A stretch of 64,000 nt of DNA, from assembly GCA_016858145.1 (NCBI GenBank), contig JAEHOE010000035.1, positions 806,001 to 870,000 on the forward strand. The letters run 5' to 3'. The stretch comes from Edaphochlamys debaryana. Taxonomy: Eukaryota; Chlorophyta; Chlorophyceae; Chlamydomonadales. The notes under the pieces are model-generated. The model worked only from the letters and a program-made list of their open reading frames with translations. It was not told the DNA's origin and ran no database searches. Of the stretch, positions 34,801-45,531 are shown piece by piece. How positions within the stretch are numbered: the first letter of the stretch is position 1; the number at the start of each line of letters is the position of its first letter. The position numbers were made by a program, and so were the translations under genes.

Positions 34801-37800
34801 GTGGCGAGGTGGACTGCGCTGAGGCAGTGGGAAGGGCCGCGGCCAGGGTGGGGCACTCCGTGTCTGCGACGCCGTACCGGCAGAAGGCCACCGGTAGCAC
34901 ATAGCCGCCGGACCCCGTCCAGGCCCCCACGTACACAACCACCTGCGGAGGGTGGTGGGGGGTTTTAAGGGTTACCGACACGTCAGATGCATTGGGTGAG
35001 CGGCTCCTAACGGCCCCTCAATCAAGGTGCGTGGAGGTGTGGAGATGACTCCTAGACGGGGTTCACTGCACGCGTGCACGGTTGCAGTCACCAGGCTCTC
35101 AGGGATTGCCGTGGCACATTCTTTCATCCAGATGTTTCCAGGGGCTTCTCGCTGGTTCAACGCGGCTCGGGGCGCTCACCTGGTAGGCCGCCACCACGTT
35201 GCGCGAGGAGGCGCTGAAGTTGCGGAGAAAGGTCACCTGGCGGTCCAGCTTCATGCTCACGTTGCGGGGCGCCACGTCCCGCGCCGCGTTCGCGATGTGC
35301 ATGTGCAGCTGTACGGCGTACGGCGGAGGGTGTACGGCGGATGGGAAAAGGGGGGCAGAGGGGCAGGGGGCAGGGGGCAGAGGGGAGGGGAGGGGAACGA
35401 AGTGGAGGGGACGGGAGTGGGAGTGAGCGGGCAGATGCCTTTTCCGCGCCCAATGGAATCCCTCACTTGGCATCCCTCCTCAAAGGTCAGACGCCCACGC
35501 TGGCCGCCTCCGCATCCCCCACCCCCACCTGGTTGTTGAAGAAGGTGTTGGTCTGCGTCATGGCGGGGTCGAGCGTGCCGTTCTTGCGGGCCGCGAAGTA
35601 GAAGTTGGGCTGGAGGGGCCGGCGGCGGAACGGGCGTCGCGGGGAGGAGTGGGCGCAGACCGGCCAGGGGCATGCAAGGAGACACGGCGGCAGGCGGAGG
35701 GCAGAGGGCCGACGACGCGGGTGCCCAGTAGGCGAGATTTGTGCGGCTCTTACCTGTGTGCTGCGGGCCCTGAGCCTATACGAAAGAGCAAAGGCGCGCT
35801 CACCTGTGTGCCGCTGACGGTGCCGTTGGGCAGGTAGTAGCCGGACAGCCAGTCGGGCCGGATGCGGGCGTAGGCCCCCGCCCCCGTGATGGAGGTGGCG
35901 GGCAGGTTGAAGGGCCCGGCCTGGAATTGGGGGGGGGGGGGGGGGGGGGGGGGGACCAGGCGGAGGTGGGCAGGGGGACTCGGGGTGGTGGGGGTCGACG
36001 AGGAAGCAGGGCTGAGGGTTGAGGCTAGGGTGGACAAAGGACCCGTGTGGGCTCCGGTCTGTTGGCCCAGTGCGACTCACCACACCCCCGGGCGGCATGG
36101 AGTCGGCGCTCAGGTTTCCGCCGTTGGGGGTCGGCGAGGCCCATCCTAGGGTGGCCTGCGGGCACGGGCCGGGGCAGGAAGGTCGCACCCTCGACGGGAA
36201 GTAAGGTATTGCAGTAGCGGCTGGGACCCCGGCCCCGACCTTGCTGTGGGGAAGGACCCCGGCTTACCAGCTCGCCGGCGGAGGGGCAGCCCCAGCCGTT
36301 TCCCATGTAGGTGGTTGGGTCCTGGGGCGGGAGGGAAGGAGGCAGGCGGGACGAGCGCTCCGTCCCCCAGACAGTGCAACCGTACTCGTGTCGTGCCCCT
36401 CACTCGCTGAGCACAGCGGCATCCACTGCTGCTGACCGCTTTTTGGGCTGAGCCCCCGCCGTCAGGCTCTCTGGGCGAGCCCCACCAGATTACCCCGTGC
36501 CACCCTTGTCGAGGCATGAGCAGTGCGGCACTGCACTCCCCCTGGCCCCACCTTGTACTCCACCGCGGTAGTCCCGCTGGTCGCAGTGTAGCCCCAGCCG
36601 TGCCAGCGGTAGTAGTTGTGCGTGATCTGTAGGTGGTTGGTGGTCGGTTAGTTGGTGGATGAGGCGAGACCAAGCCGCCGGCGGGAGCAACGTCGAGGCG
36701 TTTGTGGGCGTCTGGGCGCCCCCTGACCAGCCCACATACGCCTTTCCCGCCCCCACCCCCCACTCCCCACCCCCAGCCCCAGCCCTATCACGCAACCCCC
36801 ATCCCCACCCCCCACCCCCCACCCCCCACCCCCCACCCCCCACCTCCCACCCCCCACCCCTTACCTCCTGCTGGATGGTCATCGTGTCCTTGGCCCAGTA
36901 CTGCAGGGCGGTAGGGGGCGGCAGGGGTTGACGGTTTGACCCACGTTTGACCCTCCGTGACCCACGCCTAACCCCCACCACTAACCCCCGTCCCCGCCGC
37001 CTCATGACGGGACCGCGTGCCCCCCAACCCTACCTGCGCCCCCCGCCCCCTGGACCCCCCCGGCCCGCACCTGCATCCACACCATGTTGCCGGGGGTCTG
37101 GGCGGCGCCCGACCAACCGCAGTAGGGCGCCGTGACCCACTGCGGACGGCGGGGGCAGGCACGCAGGGGCAAGGCAGGCAACAAGTCACAAGGCGAAGGA
37201 GGCATGCAGAGCAAGCTGGCAAGGGATGGTGACATGATGGTGCGTGACTATCAGGGCTGTGCGCCCAGCGCCCACCCTCCCCACTTTCGGCCCCCGCCCG
37301 ACCTCCAGCCCCTCCCCGCCCCGCCCCACCATGTGGATGTGGGTGTAGAGATTGAGGTCGATGCCCGCGTTGGCGGCACCCGTGCGCATGGCATTACTAA
37401 TGTCGTAGTACCCCGCACACCCCGTCACGTTCCTGCAAGGGAGGGTCGGGGAGTGGGTGCGGAGTCTGCGGATGGATGTGGCATGGCCAGGGGCTTGCTT
37501 GGCCGCCGTTGATCGCTGCCCCAACTTCTAAAACCGCCGCCGCCCGCTCCCCTCCCCCCCGAATTAGAATACATGCCGTACCAGCATGGGAACGGCGTGA
37601 CTTTGGCGAATAGGGTGGTTGCGTTGTCCATGGCGACGTTGCCGTACGAGCAGTCGTTCAGGATCCTGCATGCACACAGCGCACAGTCAGTCCGAAGAGG
37701 GGCAAGGAGAGGCAGGGGGCTAGCAGCCGCGCGCCCCGACCTGCTGGTGCCATAGGCCTCCCGCCGCCCCGACGCAGATCGCTGGCCCAGTAAACCTGTG

Positions 37801-39387
37801 CCCCCACAACGCGCCCCTTCGCCTGCCCTCCCGTTCCGTGCCTCCCTCTCTGGCCCCTGCTCTCGCGGCCGCTCCCCCCCGAGGCCGCACCCTGCGCTCT
37901 CCCCCCTCCACACCCGCGGCGCCCCACCTTGAGATGCACTTGGGCTGCGTCCCCGCTCCGTCCGCCCCAAAGTAGTAGGCCCGCAGGTCCGCAACCGTCA
38001 GCTGGGCGGCCAGGTTGCTGGGGCTACAGCCGGAGCAGGAGGGGCAGTTGGGGGCGTCCCCCAGGAGGACGGCCACCTAGGTGGGGTCGCAGGGAGGCGG
38101 GCGGGGAATCGGTTGGAGTAAAGGGGAGGCGGGAAGGTGGGATGAGCTGAGCCTCGAGGGAAGGAAGGAGGTGGAAGGGTGCAGTGGCAAGGGGCGGTAA
38201 TGAGATCTGGCGACGGGGACTGCTGCGCTCACCCTGCCCCCACGCAGCGCCTTCGTTCCCTCGGCCTACACGAGCAGCCCCTCACACACATCCCCACCTT
38301 CTGCACCACGCCGGTGGCGGGGGGCGGTTCGGGGGAGTTGATCAGCGTGTAGTCGGAGGCCGTGAGGTCCGAGCACTGCTGCGTGACGTTGTCCCAGGTG
38401 CACGTCTGTACGGCACGCGGTGGTGGCGGCGAAGGAGAGGGGAATGCCGTCAGCGGGCTGGACATCCAACCTAGGGCCACCCTTACAATGCCATTACGGT
38501 AGGTTGTCCGCCAACGGACATCAGCAGGCGCCCAGGGCAAAGTGCCTCCGCCTCACCGCCACCACGTAGCTTCCCACACCCAGATCCTGTCCGTAAGAGT
38601 CCCTGGAGGGCAGGGAGCTGCGGCCCCGGCCCAGCCGGCCGAGCATGCGCCAGCTCGAGGGGTCCGACAGGTGGTACTCGGGCTCCTGTGGGCGGGAGGT
38701 GGGGAGGGGAGCGGGGCCCGGGTTGAGCTGCGCAAGCACGGTTGCCAGCCGCTCAAGGGGTTTCTGGACGGGGATGTGATGAGGGGCACCTCTTGGATGT
38801 GCTGCACGGGGGGAGGAGTGCTGCCCTTCCCACCAGCAGGTGTTCCCACCCTTTGGTCGCACGAGCTCGCTTTGCCCTCTTTCCGCCTGCTAGGGGCTCA
38901 CCCCATCATGGTTGTCGACTGTGGTGATGATACCTGCGGAAAGGAACAAGGCGGAGGGTTCAGGCGTAACAACGAGGCCTGGGGGTGCGGCCGTGGACCC
39001 CCCCCCACACACACGAGGGTGCAACGCACAGTGGGTCGCCCGACATGGTTCGTTCGTGTCTGGACCCCGCCGCAAATTGGCCGACGTCACAGGGCAAAGT
39101 ACGGGCTTTGCGACTTCGTCTGGGAAATGCACGATGGTGACGGGGCGGCGCTGCGCGAGTTGGCATTCGCGGAGTAAGGTAGGCCGCGGCCCGCCCGGAC
39201 TTACATTTTCCGAGCTGCTTCTTGATTTTTCCACGGGCTGACGAACGGCTGCCAGCTGCACCTGTCGCAAAGGGATGGAAGTGTTGCGCATCCTCAACCA
39301 TGGCACTTGCGCCTCAGCCCCTTACTCACCTGAAGCTGCTAGGGCTATTAAGAGCCATAAAATTGCAATCCTGAAGCCACGCAGCAT
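22826..39387 (-). CDS. Giant membrane-anchored M11 (gametolysin-family) metallopeptidase with Ser-Pro stalk
   Basis: 29 exons, about 3,884 residues once four G-run shifts are allowed for. Exons in order: 39387-39330, 39261-39205, 38933-38902, 38685-38557, 38405-38298, 38076-37928, 37665-37582, 37432-37330, 37139-37071, 36900-36865, 36626-36552, 36321-36268, 36155-36081, 35920-35804, 35609-35529, 35308-35180, 34942-29071, 28727-28611, 28457-27581, 27499-27363, 27222-27130, 27018-26941, 26831-26516, 26311-26166, 25937-25830, 25714-25673, 25594-25286, 25160-24375, 24247-22826 (TAG). The signal peptide is [19 protein letters not shown]. The peptidase domain shows [17 protein letters not shown], zinc site [11 protein letters not shown] (residues 274-284) and Met-turn YMG. 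Residues about 500-2390 are Ser-Pro repeats, likely hydroxyproline-glycosylated. One TM helix (about 3241-3265) is followed by RRRR and a disordered tail of about 620 residues. Two introns use GC donors. Known family members cleave wall glycoproteins. Confidence 0.8.
24813..24890 (-). other. Transmembrane segment of the giant M11 peptidase
   Basis: [20 protein letters not shown] followed by AAAFVV forms a 26-residue hydrophobic stretch, then a stop-transfer RRRR. It comes after a Ser-Pro-rich juxtamembrane stretch. With the N-terminal signal peptide this predicts a type I protein with its peptidase outside the cell. Confidence 0.75.
31790..32690 (-). repeat. 66-bp coding minisatellite in the Ser-Pro exon
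   Basis: About 13 copies of a 66-base unit encode a 22-residue unit of the form [20 protein letters not shown] plus SP on the minus strand. Units differ by a few bases. Extra G residues near 32407-32412 and 31988-31993 shift the frame, so the stretch between reads instead as repeated [16 protein letters not shown]. Confidence 0.85.
35929..35954 (+). repeat. 26-base poly-G tract (poly-C on the sense strand of the peptidase gene)
   Basis: An unbroken G run sits in an intron of the minus-strand peptidase gene, a few bases upstream (in sense) of the acceptor for exon 35920-35804. In the transcript it is a C-tract and could act as the polypyrimidine tract. Its exact length is unlikely to be reliable. 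Confidence 0.8.
36440..36472 (+). repeat. Dispersed repeat R3 (copy 2)
   Basis: Same core as 19941-19980, here in the intron between exons 36626-36552 and 36321-36268 of the minus-strand peptidase gene. Confidence 0.6.
36786..36860 (+). repeat. C-rich CCCCAC repeat in an intron
   Basis: Seven-base units of CCCCCAC type run through most of the intron between peptidase exons 36900-36865 and 36626-36552. No coding or regulatory role is evident. Confidence 0.7.
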
Positions 39388-40426
39388 CCTCAGCGCTCAG
39401 ACTGCACGTTTCGGTGCTCACATCCTGCGGCTCAGTAGGTGGCGATCGCTTGCGTTGCTGTTGATTGCATCTACAATGGCAAGTGAAGTAACCCTCTGTA
39501 TCGGAGCACCGCCGCTAGCACACCAGAAGGCAAACCGTCAGGATGCGTACTGATAAACAGGCACGAACCCGACGCCTCACACCTTCTCGTCGTGGACCCC
39601 AAGATGGCCTACCTACCGAAGCAATCAGTGGTGCTGTACTGATATGCCTCTGACGCCAGATCACAGGCTCGTCTGCAGGGTTTCGGAACAACATGCGGAA
39701 CATGCGAGTGACGTGCCATACCCCTCGCCTCGACGGCGCGTACCCCTGTGACCGTCGCAAGCCCACCCCGCCAACACGTCTTGCCCATCCGTATCTGCCT
39801 CCATATGCGACCAAGCAAGAAGCTTCGTGTACCCATCCGTTTCTGCCTCCGTTTGCGCAATCGTGCCATCACCGGGCCGTGCCCTCGTGCACTTGCCTCC
39901 TTGCTCGCAGTGCGCTCTGCCTGACTGGCCTCCCGGATGGCTGCACTTTGCCTTGTCCCTGAACCGTCCACTCCCTGCCCCCTCCATCTCTCGCACGGTC
40001 ATGGGCCCTTCACCCTACCTCACGGTCATGGGCCCTTCTTTCCTGCTTTGCCACGGCCGTGAGGGTACTGGCGGTCCGGAGCCAAGCGTGCCATCGTGCT
40101 CTGCGCTGCATTGCGCTTTGCTTTAACCCAACCTGAAGGCATGATCGGCATCCGCATTACGTAAGTGTCAAGGCCTTCAACCGTGGCCTGCGCTGGCCAC
40201 CGCCAAGAGCTTGTACTGCGGGCCACTAGGTAACGCACCTGTTCCACTGAAGAGGCTGTTCCACTAAGTAGAGAGAGGCCTGTGGGGTCTGCCCGTTTCA
40301 ACCTGTGAACCCGTGCTGTGGAGCGGATTGCCCTGCAGGCTGTTCTGAGTTCACTCATGATCCGTCGCCACCCATGGCCAGAGCGCCAGAGACGAGGTCA
40401 CTCGGGCTCGAGATGGCTTTCAACCC
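39388..40426. other. Peptidase promoter region / LHCB4 downstream region
   Basis: About 1 kb between the start of the giant peptidase and the LHCB4 poly(A) signal, both on the minus strand. It contains a tandem pair of CACGGTCATGGGCCCTTC units (about 39995-40038). I find no exon. The peptidase promoter should lie at the left end, but no clear TATA box is seen. Confidence 0.4.
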
Positions 40427-40431
40427 TTACA
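40427..40431 (-). terminator. TGTAA poly(A) signal of LHCB4
   Basis: TTACA on the plus strand reads TGTAA on the coding strand, about 600 bases past the LHCB4 stop codon. It is the first such signal downstream. Confidence 0.55.
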
Positions 40432-41031
40432 GGGCCGTCCAGCGAGGGGGCCTGGAGAACCACACCTGCCGCGACTTTCACTAAGATGATGAGTCTTCTC
40501 TTGGATGCGAGCGGAAGCTCACAAGGGGAAAAACGTGGCTCGTGCGAGGCATCCACTGAGGCGGATGACACCCTTCCGAAGCCACTGAGCAAATACACGC
40601 CCGAATCAACGTACACACGGAGGGCCAATGCCTACATCTCGGCACACCCCTCTCCACTGTACACTCCACCACTCCATCTACCATACCACCTCGACCACCC
40701 GTCCGCGCAGCGCCGCCACCGCAAGCGTTCCCCACGTCGCGCACACGCAAAGGGCAGCGACGCAGGGCTCACAGCAGGGCCGCGACTCACACAGCGGGGG
40801 CGCTCCCTCTCAGGAACAAGCTCCTCCGAAAATCCACCGCACAGCACATACACATGCGCGGTCCGGCACAATCCGGGACGACACTTCACGGGCTGGACGA
40901 CACGCCACGGCGTCCCGGCCAACGCCTGACTAAGCCGATGTTGCAGCTCCAGCCATGACGCTAGCCGCTAGCCGCTGCAGCTTCCACTCGCGACCCGACC
41001 ACTGGGGCCGAGGAAGACGGCGCTGGGCCGC

Positions 41032-42499
41032 TTACTGGCTGGACAGGTTGTCAGCGAACTTGGCCAGCGAGCCCAGGGCACCCTCGCCGGTGGTGAAGGC
41101 TTGTACGGAGTAGCCCAGGAAGGAGACCTGATGATGGCAGGGGGAGAGGAAGGGAGGGTCAGCAGCAGCGCAGGCACACGGTGAAAGGCATAGATGGCGA
41201 CCGAAAGCTAGTCCCCGCAAAGCCAGTCGACGAACCAAGAGCCCAAGCTCACCATCGCAAGGCGGCCGTGCTTGATCTCAGCGGTCTTCAGGTTGAAGGC
41301 GCGGTCAGCCTCGGAGGCCAGGCCGAGGGGGTCGAAGGGGCCGCCGGGGTACACGCGCTTCTCGGGGTCGGTCTCGGTGTTGCGGTAGATCTCAGCGCCA
41401 CCGACCAGGACCACCTCGATCCAGATCAGCTGGGTGATCGAGAAGGGCAGAGCGAAGCCGGCGTACGAGGCGCCGTCCAGCTCGACCTTGCCGGCATCCA
41501 CCCTGAGAGGATGGGGTGCGAGGAAAGAAGAGGGTGAGTCGGAGATGTGCGGGGGGCCGAGGGAAGGGGCGGGGAAACGAGGGCCGGGCTAGGGGAAGGT
41601 GCGGCGTGGCAAGTCAGACACGCTGAGTGACGGATAAGGCAACCCGACCCAACCCCGAAGCCCGACCCGGCCTGAAAGCGACCGCACCACCCAGCCGCGA
41701 CGCACCAGGACACGCCAGTGGTGGCCTCGCCGACGATGGCGCCCAGGCAGGCAAGCATCGCCCAGCGGCCGTGGATGACCTCGTTCTCGCGGAAGCGGGC
41801 CAGGCCGAAGACCTCCGAGTAGGGGGCCAGGCGGTTGGTCGAGACCTCATCGGGGGAGGACTGGACGATGGCCTCGACGGAGCCCTTCTTGTTCTGGGCG
41901 GCGTTCTGGTCGTTCTCGTCAACGCCAATCAGGACGAACTCCGAGGGCTTGGACAGGCCTGCGATCAGCAACAGAGCGATATAGTCAGCGCCCATGAGCA
42001 ATAGCAGAGCAGCGCATGCCAAGATCTGAGCTCGCAAGTGCGCCGCGACGGCATGCAATGTTGGTCGCGGCGACCGGATAAGAGCGAGTGATCTACACAC
42101 CGCGACGGGCCCACAGGAACCTCGCAAGAAGCTTCAGCGAAGCAACGCGCCCTGAGCGAAAGCCGCCGAGAACCGCCGAGCTGACACGGCGCGCGCAAGC
42201 ATCCGGCTCGCCAGAGCCCAGCCGGCCATGATCGCTCAAGCCCCCGCTCGCCAGCTGTCTGTGTACACTATCGTAGCGCTAATGGCGCTGCACGCAGGCT
42301 CACCCAGGGGGTCGAAGCCGCGGTCGCCGGGCAGCGAGCCATCGAGCCAGGCCGGGCGCTCGGTGTTGGGCAGCCACAGAGCATCGCCAGAGTACTTGCG
42401 GTAGCCAACACCGCCGACGCGGTTCGACTGGGTGCCCTTCTTGGTGGCACGGGCCACGGTCGAGGACCGGGCGGACACACCGAAAGACTTGGCGAGCAT
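41032..42499 (-). CDS. LHCB4: Minor chlorophyll a/b-binding antenna protein CP29
   Basis: Four exons (42499-42304, 41958-41706, 41502-41253, 41127-41032) join in phase into 264 residues ending in TAA. The protein binds chlorophylls a and b in the thylakoid membrane and links the LHCII trimers to the photosystem II core. CP29-specific signs are [20 protein letters not shown], the GLSKPSEF segment and [20 protein letters not shown] helix motifs are visible: [11 protein letters not shown] in the first membrane helix and [10 protein letters not shown] in the third. The N-terminus ([13 protein letters not shown]...) looks like a plastid transit sequence. I chose the ATG at 42499 because an upstream in-frame start would add non-transit sequence. 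Length is normal for the family. Confidence 0.9.
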
Positions 42500-43705
42500 G
42501 GTTGCTGCTGAGAGCTGACCGGGTGCGATGTGGCGAGGAGGCAGAGTGTGTCTCACAGGCACCAGTTCCAGCGAGCTCGCGGCATTTACTTGCCCGAGAT
42601 GGCCCAGGGTGGTACGGCACTGAGATCAGCCATTGGCCGTACACTTTTGGTTTGGGGCGCGCAGGCCTGCGCGGGCGCTGGGCACGATTGCGGACACGCG
42701 CAGAGTAGCAAGAGGAAGCTGGTTCCTGCCCGACGAAGGGCGCAGCGCGAGCGCGCGACAAAATAGCGCCATTACATGTCCTAAACTACCTCTCTAACGC
42801 CAGCTTATAGTGTTTTCAAGCTTTCCGAGATGCAGACGCAATGTTTATCAGCTCCGCGGGCCACGGGCTCACGAAAGCCGACTAGGGCTGCCGGCGACCG
42901 AGGCGCTCTGGCTTGTACGCTTTGTCGCAGCTGCTGGGCACCCCAGCCGCGGCCTTTGTTGCTGGCGCTGCGACCCGAAGCGCGGGTAGGGTAGGTGCCG
43001 TGCGCGCAGCGGGTTTCTGGGCAGGGAATCGCCAGATCGACGTTGGGTGTTGCGCTCTGCCTAGGCAGGGCGCTGCGGGCCATGCCTTCGTATGCGTTCT
43101 TGCCCGTCGTCTAGTGTCCATGAGCGGCAGCAGGCTACTTGTGCACATGCACACAGCACCGGCACGGGTTGCGGCGGCGTCCCCCCCCCCCGGCGTCCCC
43201 TAATGCACTTCGCGCTTAGACCGCTGCCGACAACGGCGCGGCTGTGCTTCAGCAGCCTTTGCCTGACTGCTGAAGGACACATTGGTTCAGCCTGTATCGT
43301 TGCGCGCTTTGTCCGTGTGCGGTCGTTGAGCGGCGCCACAAACGTACCGTAGTGCAAGCGTCACTGACACAGCGTCTGTTTGGGTGGTCGCGCGTAAGGA
43401 GGGCCAGGGCACCCAGTGCATCTCACGCCCCCGTCAGAGCCCCAAGCCGCTTGCTTGCTCTGCTTAGGTCTGGCGGCGCCGCACGGAGGGGCGGAGCATG
43501 GGAGGGGGGGGGGGGGGAAGCCTGTGCGCACCCGCACCGCGGCCCTAATGCAAGTCACCTAGGATCATTACCACCACCAGCACCACCACCATACCATGCT
43601 GCAGAGCCTGCATCCCTTTCCCCCTGCCCAGCCGCTTTCCTCCGCCCTCCCCGCTTGACCTGCCCCCCTTGCCGTGCTGCCTTCCACGGCCTCCCTCTCC
43701 TGCAG
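42500..43705. other. Divergent promoter region between LHCB4 and the YidD-like gene
   Basis: This contains the 5' regions of both genes. A TATAAG-like box on the minus strand (about 42803-42808) might serve LHCB4 but is about 300 bases from its ATG. The first exon or exons of the YidD-like gene must lie here. An ATG at 43204 opens a basic, hydroxylated transit-like stretch (MHFALRPLPTTARLCFSS), but I cannot find a convincing splice to 43706. A C-run (43180-43190) and a G-run (43504-43518) are present. Confidence 0.4.
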
Positions 43706-45531
43706 ACATGCAGCGCGCCCCTCGTGCCCGTGCCCTTTCAGCCCGCGCCGCTGCAGCCGTCGGCTCCCCTGGCCGCACTGGGGCCGTCGTCCGGCGGCGG
43801 GAGCGGCGGCGGCGGGGGCCCCGACGGCAGGGACGACGTGAAGCGGTCACTGCCCGGCGACAAGGGCAGCAGCGGAAGCAGCAGCAGCACACCTGATGGG
43901 AGTGGCCGTGTGGGCGACGGAGGCGGCGGCGGGGCAGCGCGCGGCAGCGAGGGCGACGGCGGACGGCAGGGCGGGGAGGCCCAACCGTCACAGGGGGAGG
44001 AGGAGCCGCCGCCAAGCGTGGGCGTGCGGTGAGCGGGGGGCGCGGGCTGCGGCTGGGGTTCGGGTGCCGTTGTTGTGGTGCCGCTGGGGTTTTGGAGGGG
44101 GCGGGAGGGGCTACAGGGTCCTTAACCGCAGGGCGCAGCCGCACATGCATGGTGCTACATGCAGCCAATCGGTCCACGGGAAGGCGTGCATGGTCCCCAC
44201 GCACATCGGCATGCAGGGCCCGCACGCACATAGAACGGCAAGCAGCTAACCTGTCTGCTGGGGTCCTTCTCTCCCGTAACCCGCGGCCATCGCCCGGCAA
44301 GCCCCATCGGGCACCAGTGGTCTTCCCCCTCGCACTGCCGAAACGTTCCTGGCTCGGCGTCACGATCTCGCTTCGCTTAGTTAGGCCCCGCCCCCGCCCC
44401 CTTCACACGATATCACCGCCTCCCTCCCATTGGTCGCCCGACACCGCGCCATCGTCGGTGGGCTTCCATTGCCACCTCCCCCTGCCCGCCTAGCCTTCCA
44501 GCTCCCCCACCCTCCCACCGCCCCCCAATCCCCTGCATCGGGCCCCGCCCCCCAACCCCCGCCCCCAACCGTCGCGCTCTCCATGCTTGGCTTTGCACCG
44601 CCTCTCCCACCACCGCCACCGCTCTGTCTCCCCATCTCAGCCCAACTCCCCGCTTCCGCCCTGTGTGAAGATGCCTCCCCTCCCCTACTTCCCCCACCCC
44701 CCAGCATCGCCCTGTCCATGCTGGGCTTCTACCGCTCAGCGCTGTCGCCGCTCATGCCCTCCACCTGCCGCTTCCTGCCCACCTGCTCCAACTACTCAAT
44801 CGAAAGCTACAAGAAGTTCGGTGAGGCAACCGCGCGGGGCTTGGCTTTCGGGTCAACTTTACTCGCTACTCATATAGGGTCAGCACACGCGGGGCTCGGC
44901 TGGGGCGGGGTCTGGAAGGAGGAGGGCAGGAGCGGGGCGGGCACGGCACATGAGGGCTGCTGGCGGGCTTGCAGGCTGACTGCGAGATGCGTGAGGTGCG
45001 GGGCGGGTCGCGCCATCCGCAGCGTTAGGCAAGGGGTTGTTGCCGCAAACTCGTTGTCCCCTGCCCCGCCCTGCCCTGCCCCGCCCTGCCTGAGAGGGAT
45101 TACATGGACAGTTTAGCATTGCCCGTACCCTGGGCCTGTGCCTTCCGCAGGCGTGACCAAGGGGACAGTGCTGACGGCCTGGCGCCTGCTGCGGTGCAAC
45201 CCCTGGGGTGAGCACCGCGTCCGGTCCGAGCCGTGCCTTGCTCACAGGGGTCGCGTGAGCGCCAGTCAACACGCGGTTAGCGCATCCGCAGCTCTCCTCG
45301 ACTCTCGAGTGCTTACCACCGCCGCTTGCACTAACTACGCCCCCACCCCCATGTCCCCTGTTATCGCCAATGTCACTGCCAGGCGGCCGCGGGTACGACC
45401 CGCCCGCGTGGCCCCCCGTGGGCCTGGGTGCCGTATACACGCTGCCGTACACGCCGGAGCTCACGGTGGTCCTCATCGTGTACGTGGGCTACTCGCTCGT
45501 AACGGGGATCGTTGACGCCTTCAGCATCTAA
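43706..45531 (+). CDS. YidD-family membrane protein insertion factor, probably plastid (5' end incomplete)
   Basis: Exons 43706-44028, 44705-44820, 45151-45207 and 45383-45531 (TAA) join in phase. Exons 2-4 encode the whole YidD domain: a hydrophobic YRSALSPLMPSTCRFLPTCS start, SIESYKKFG, GTVLTAWRLLRCNPWG and a GGRGYDPP end. The conserved Cys residues of the family are visible. Bacterial YidD assists YidC-dependent membrane insertion; plants have plastid homologues. After the domain, an extra C-terminal segment ends in a hydrophobic helix (VVLIVYVGYSLVTGIVDAF), which is unusual. The first listed exon is a Pro-rich then Gly/Ser/Asp-rich linker. It has no ATG in frame, so a start exon upstream is missing from the model. 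Confidence 0.8.

Noticed and set aside
43352..43705. Extending the YidD-like first exon back to 43352
   Set aside because: The frame is open but has no ATG there (only a GTG), and a good acceptor (TGCAG) lies at 43705.
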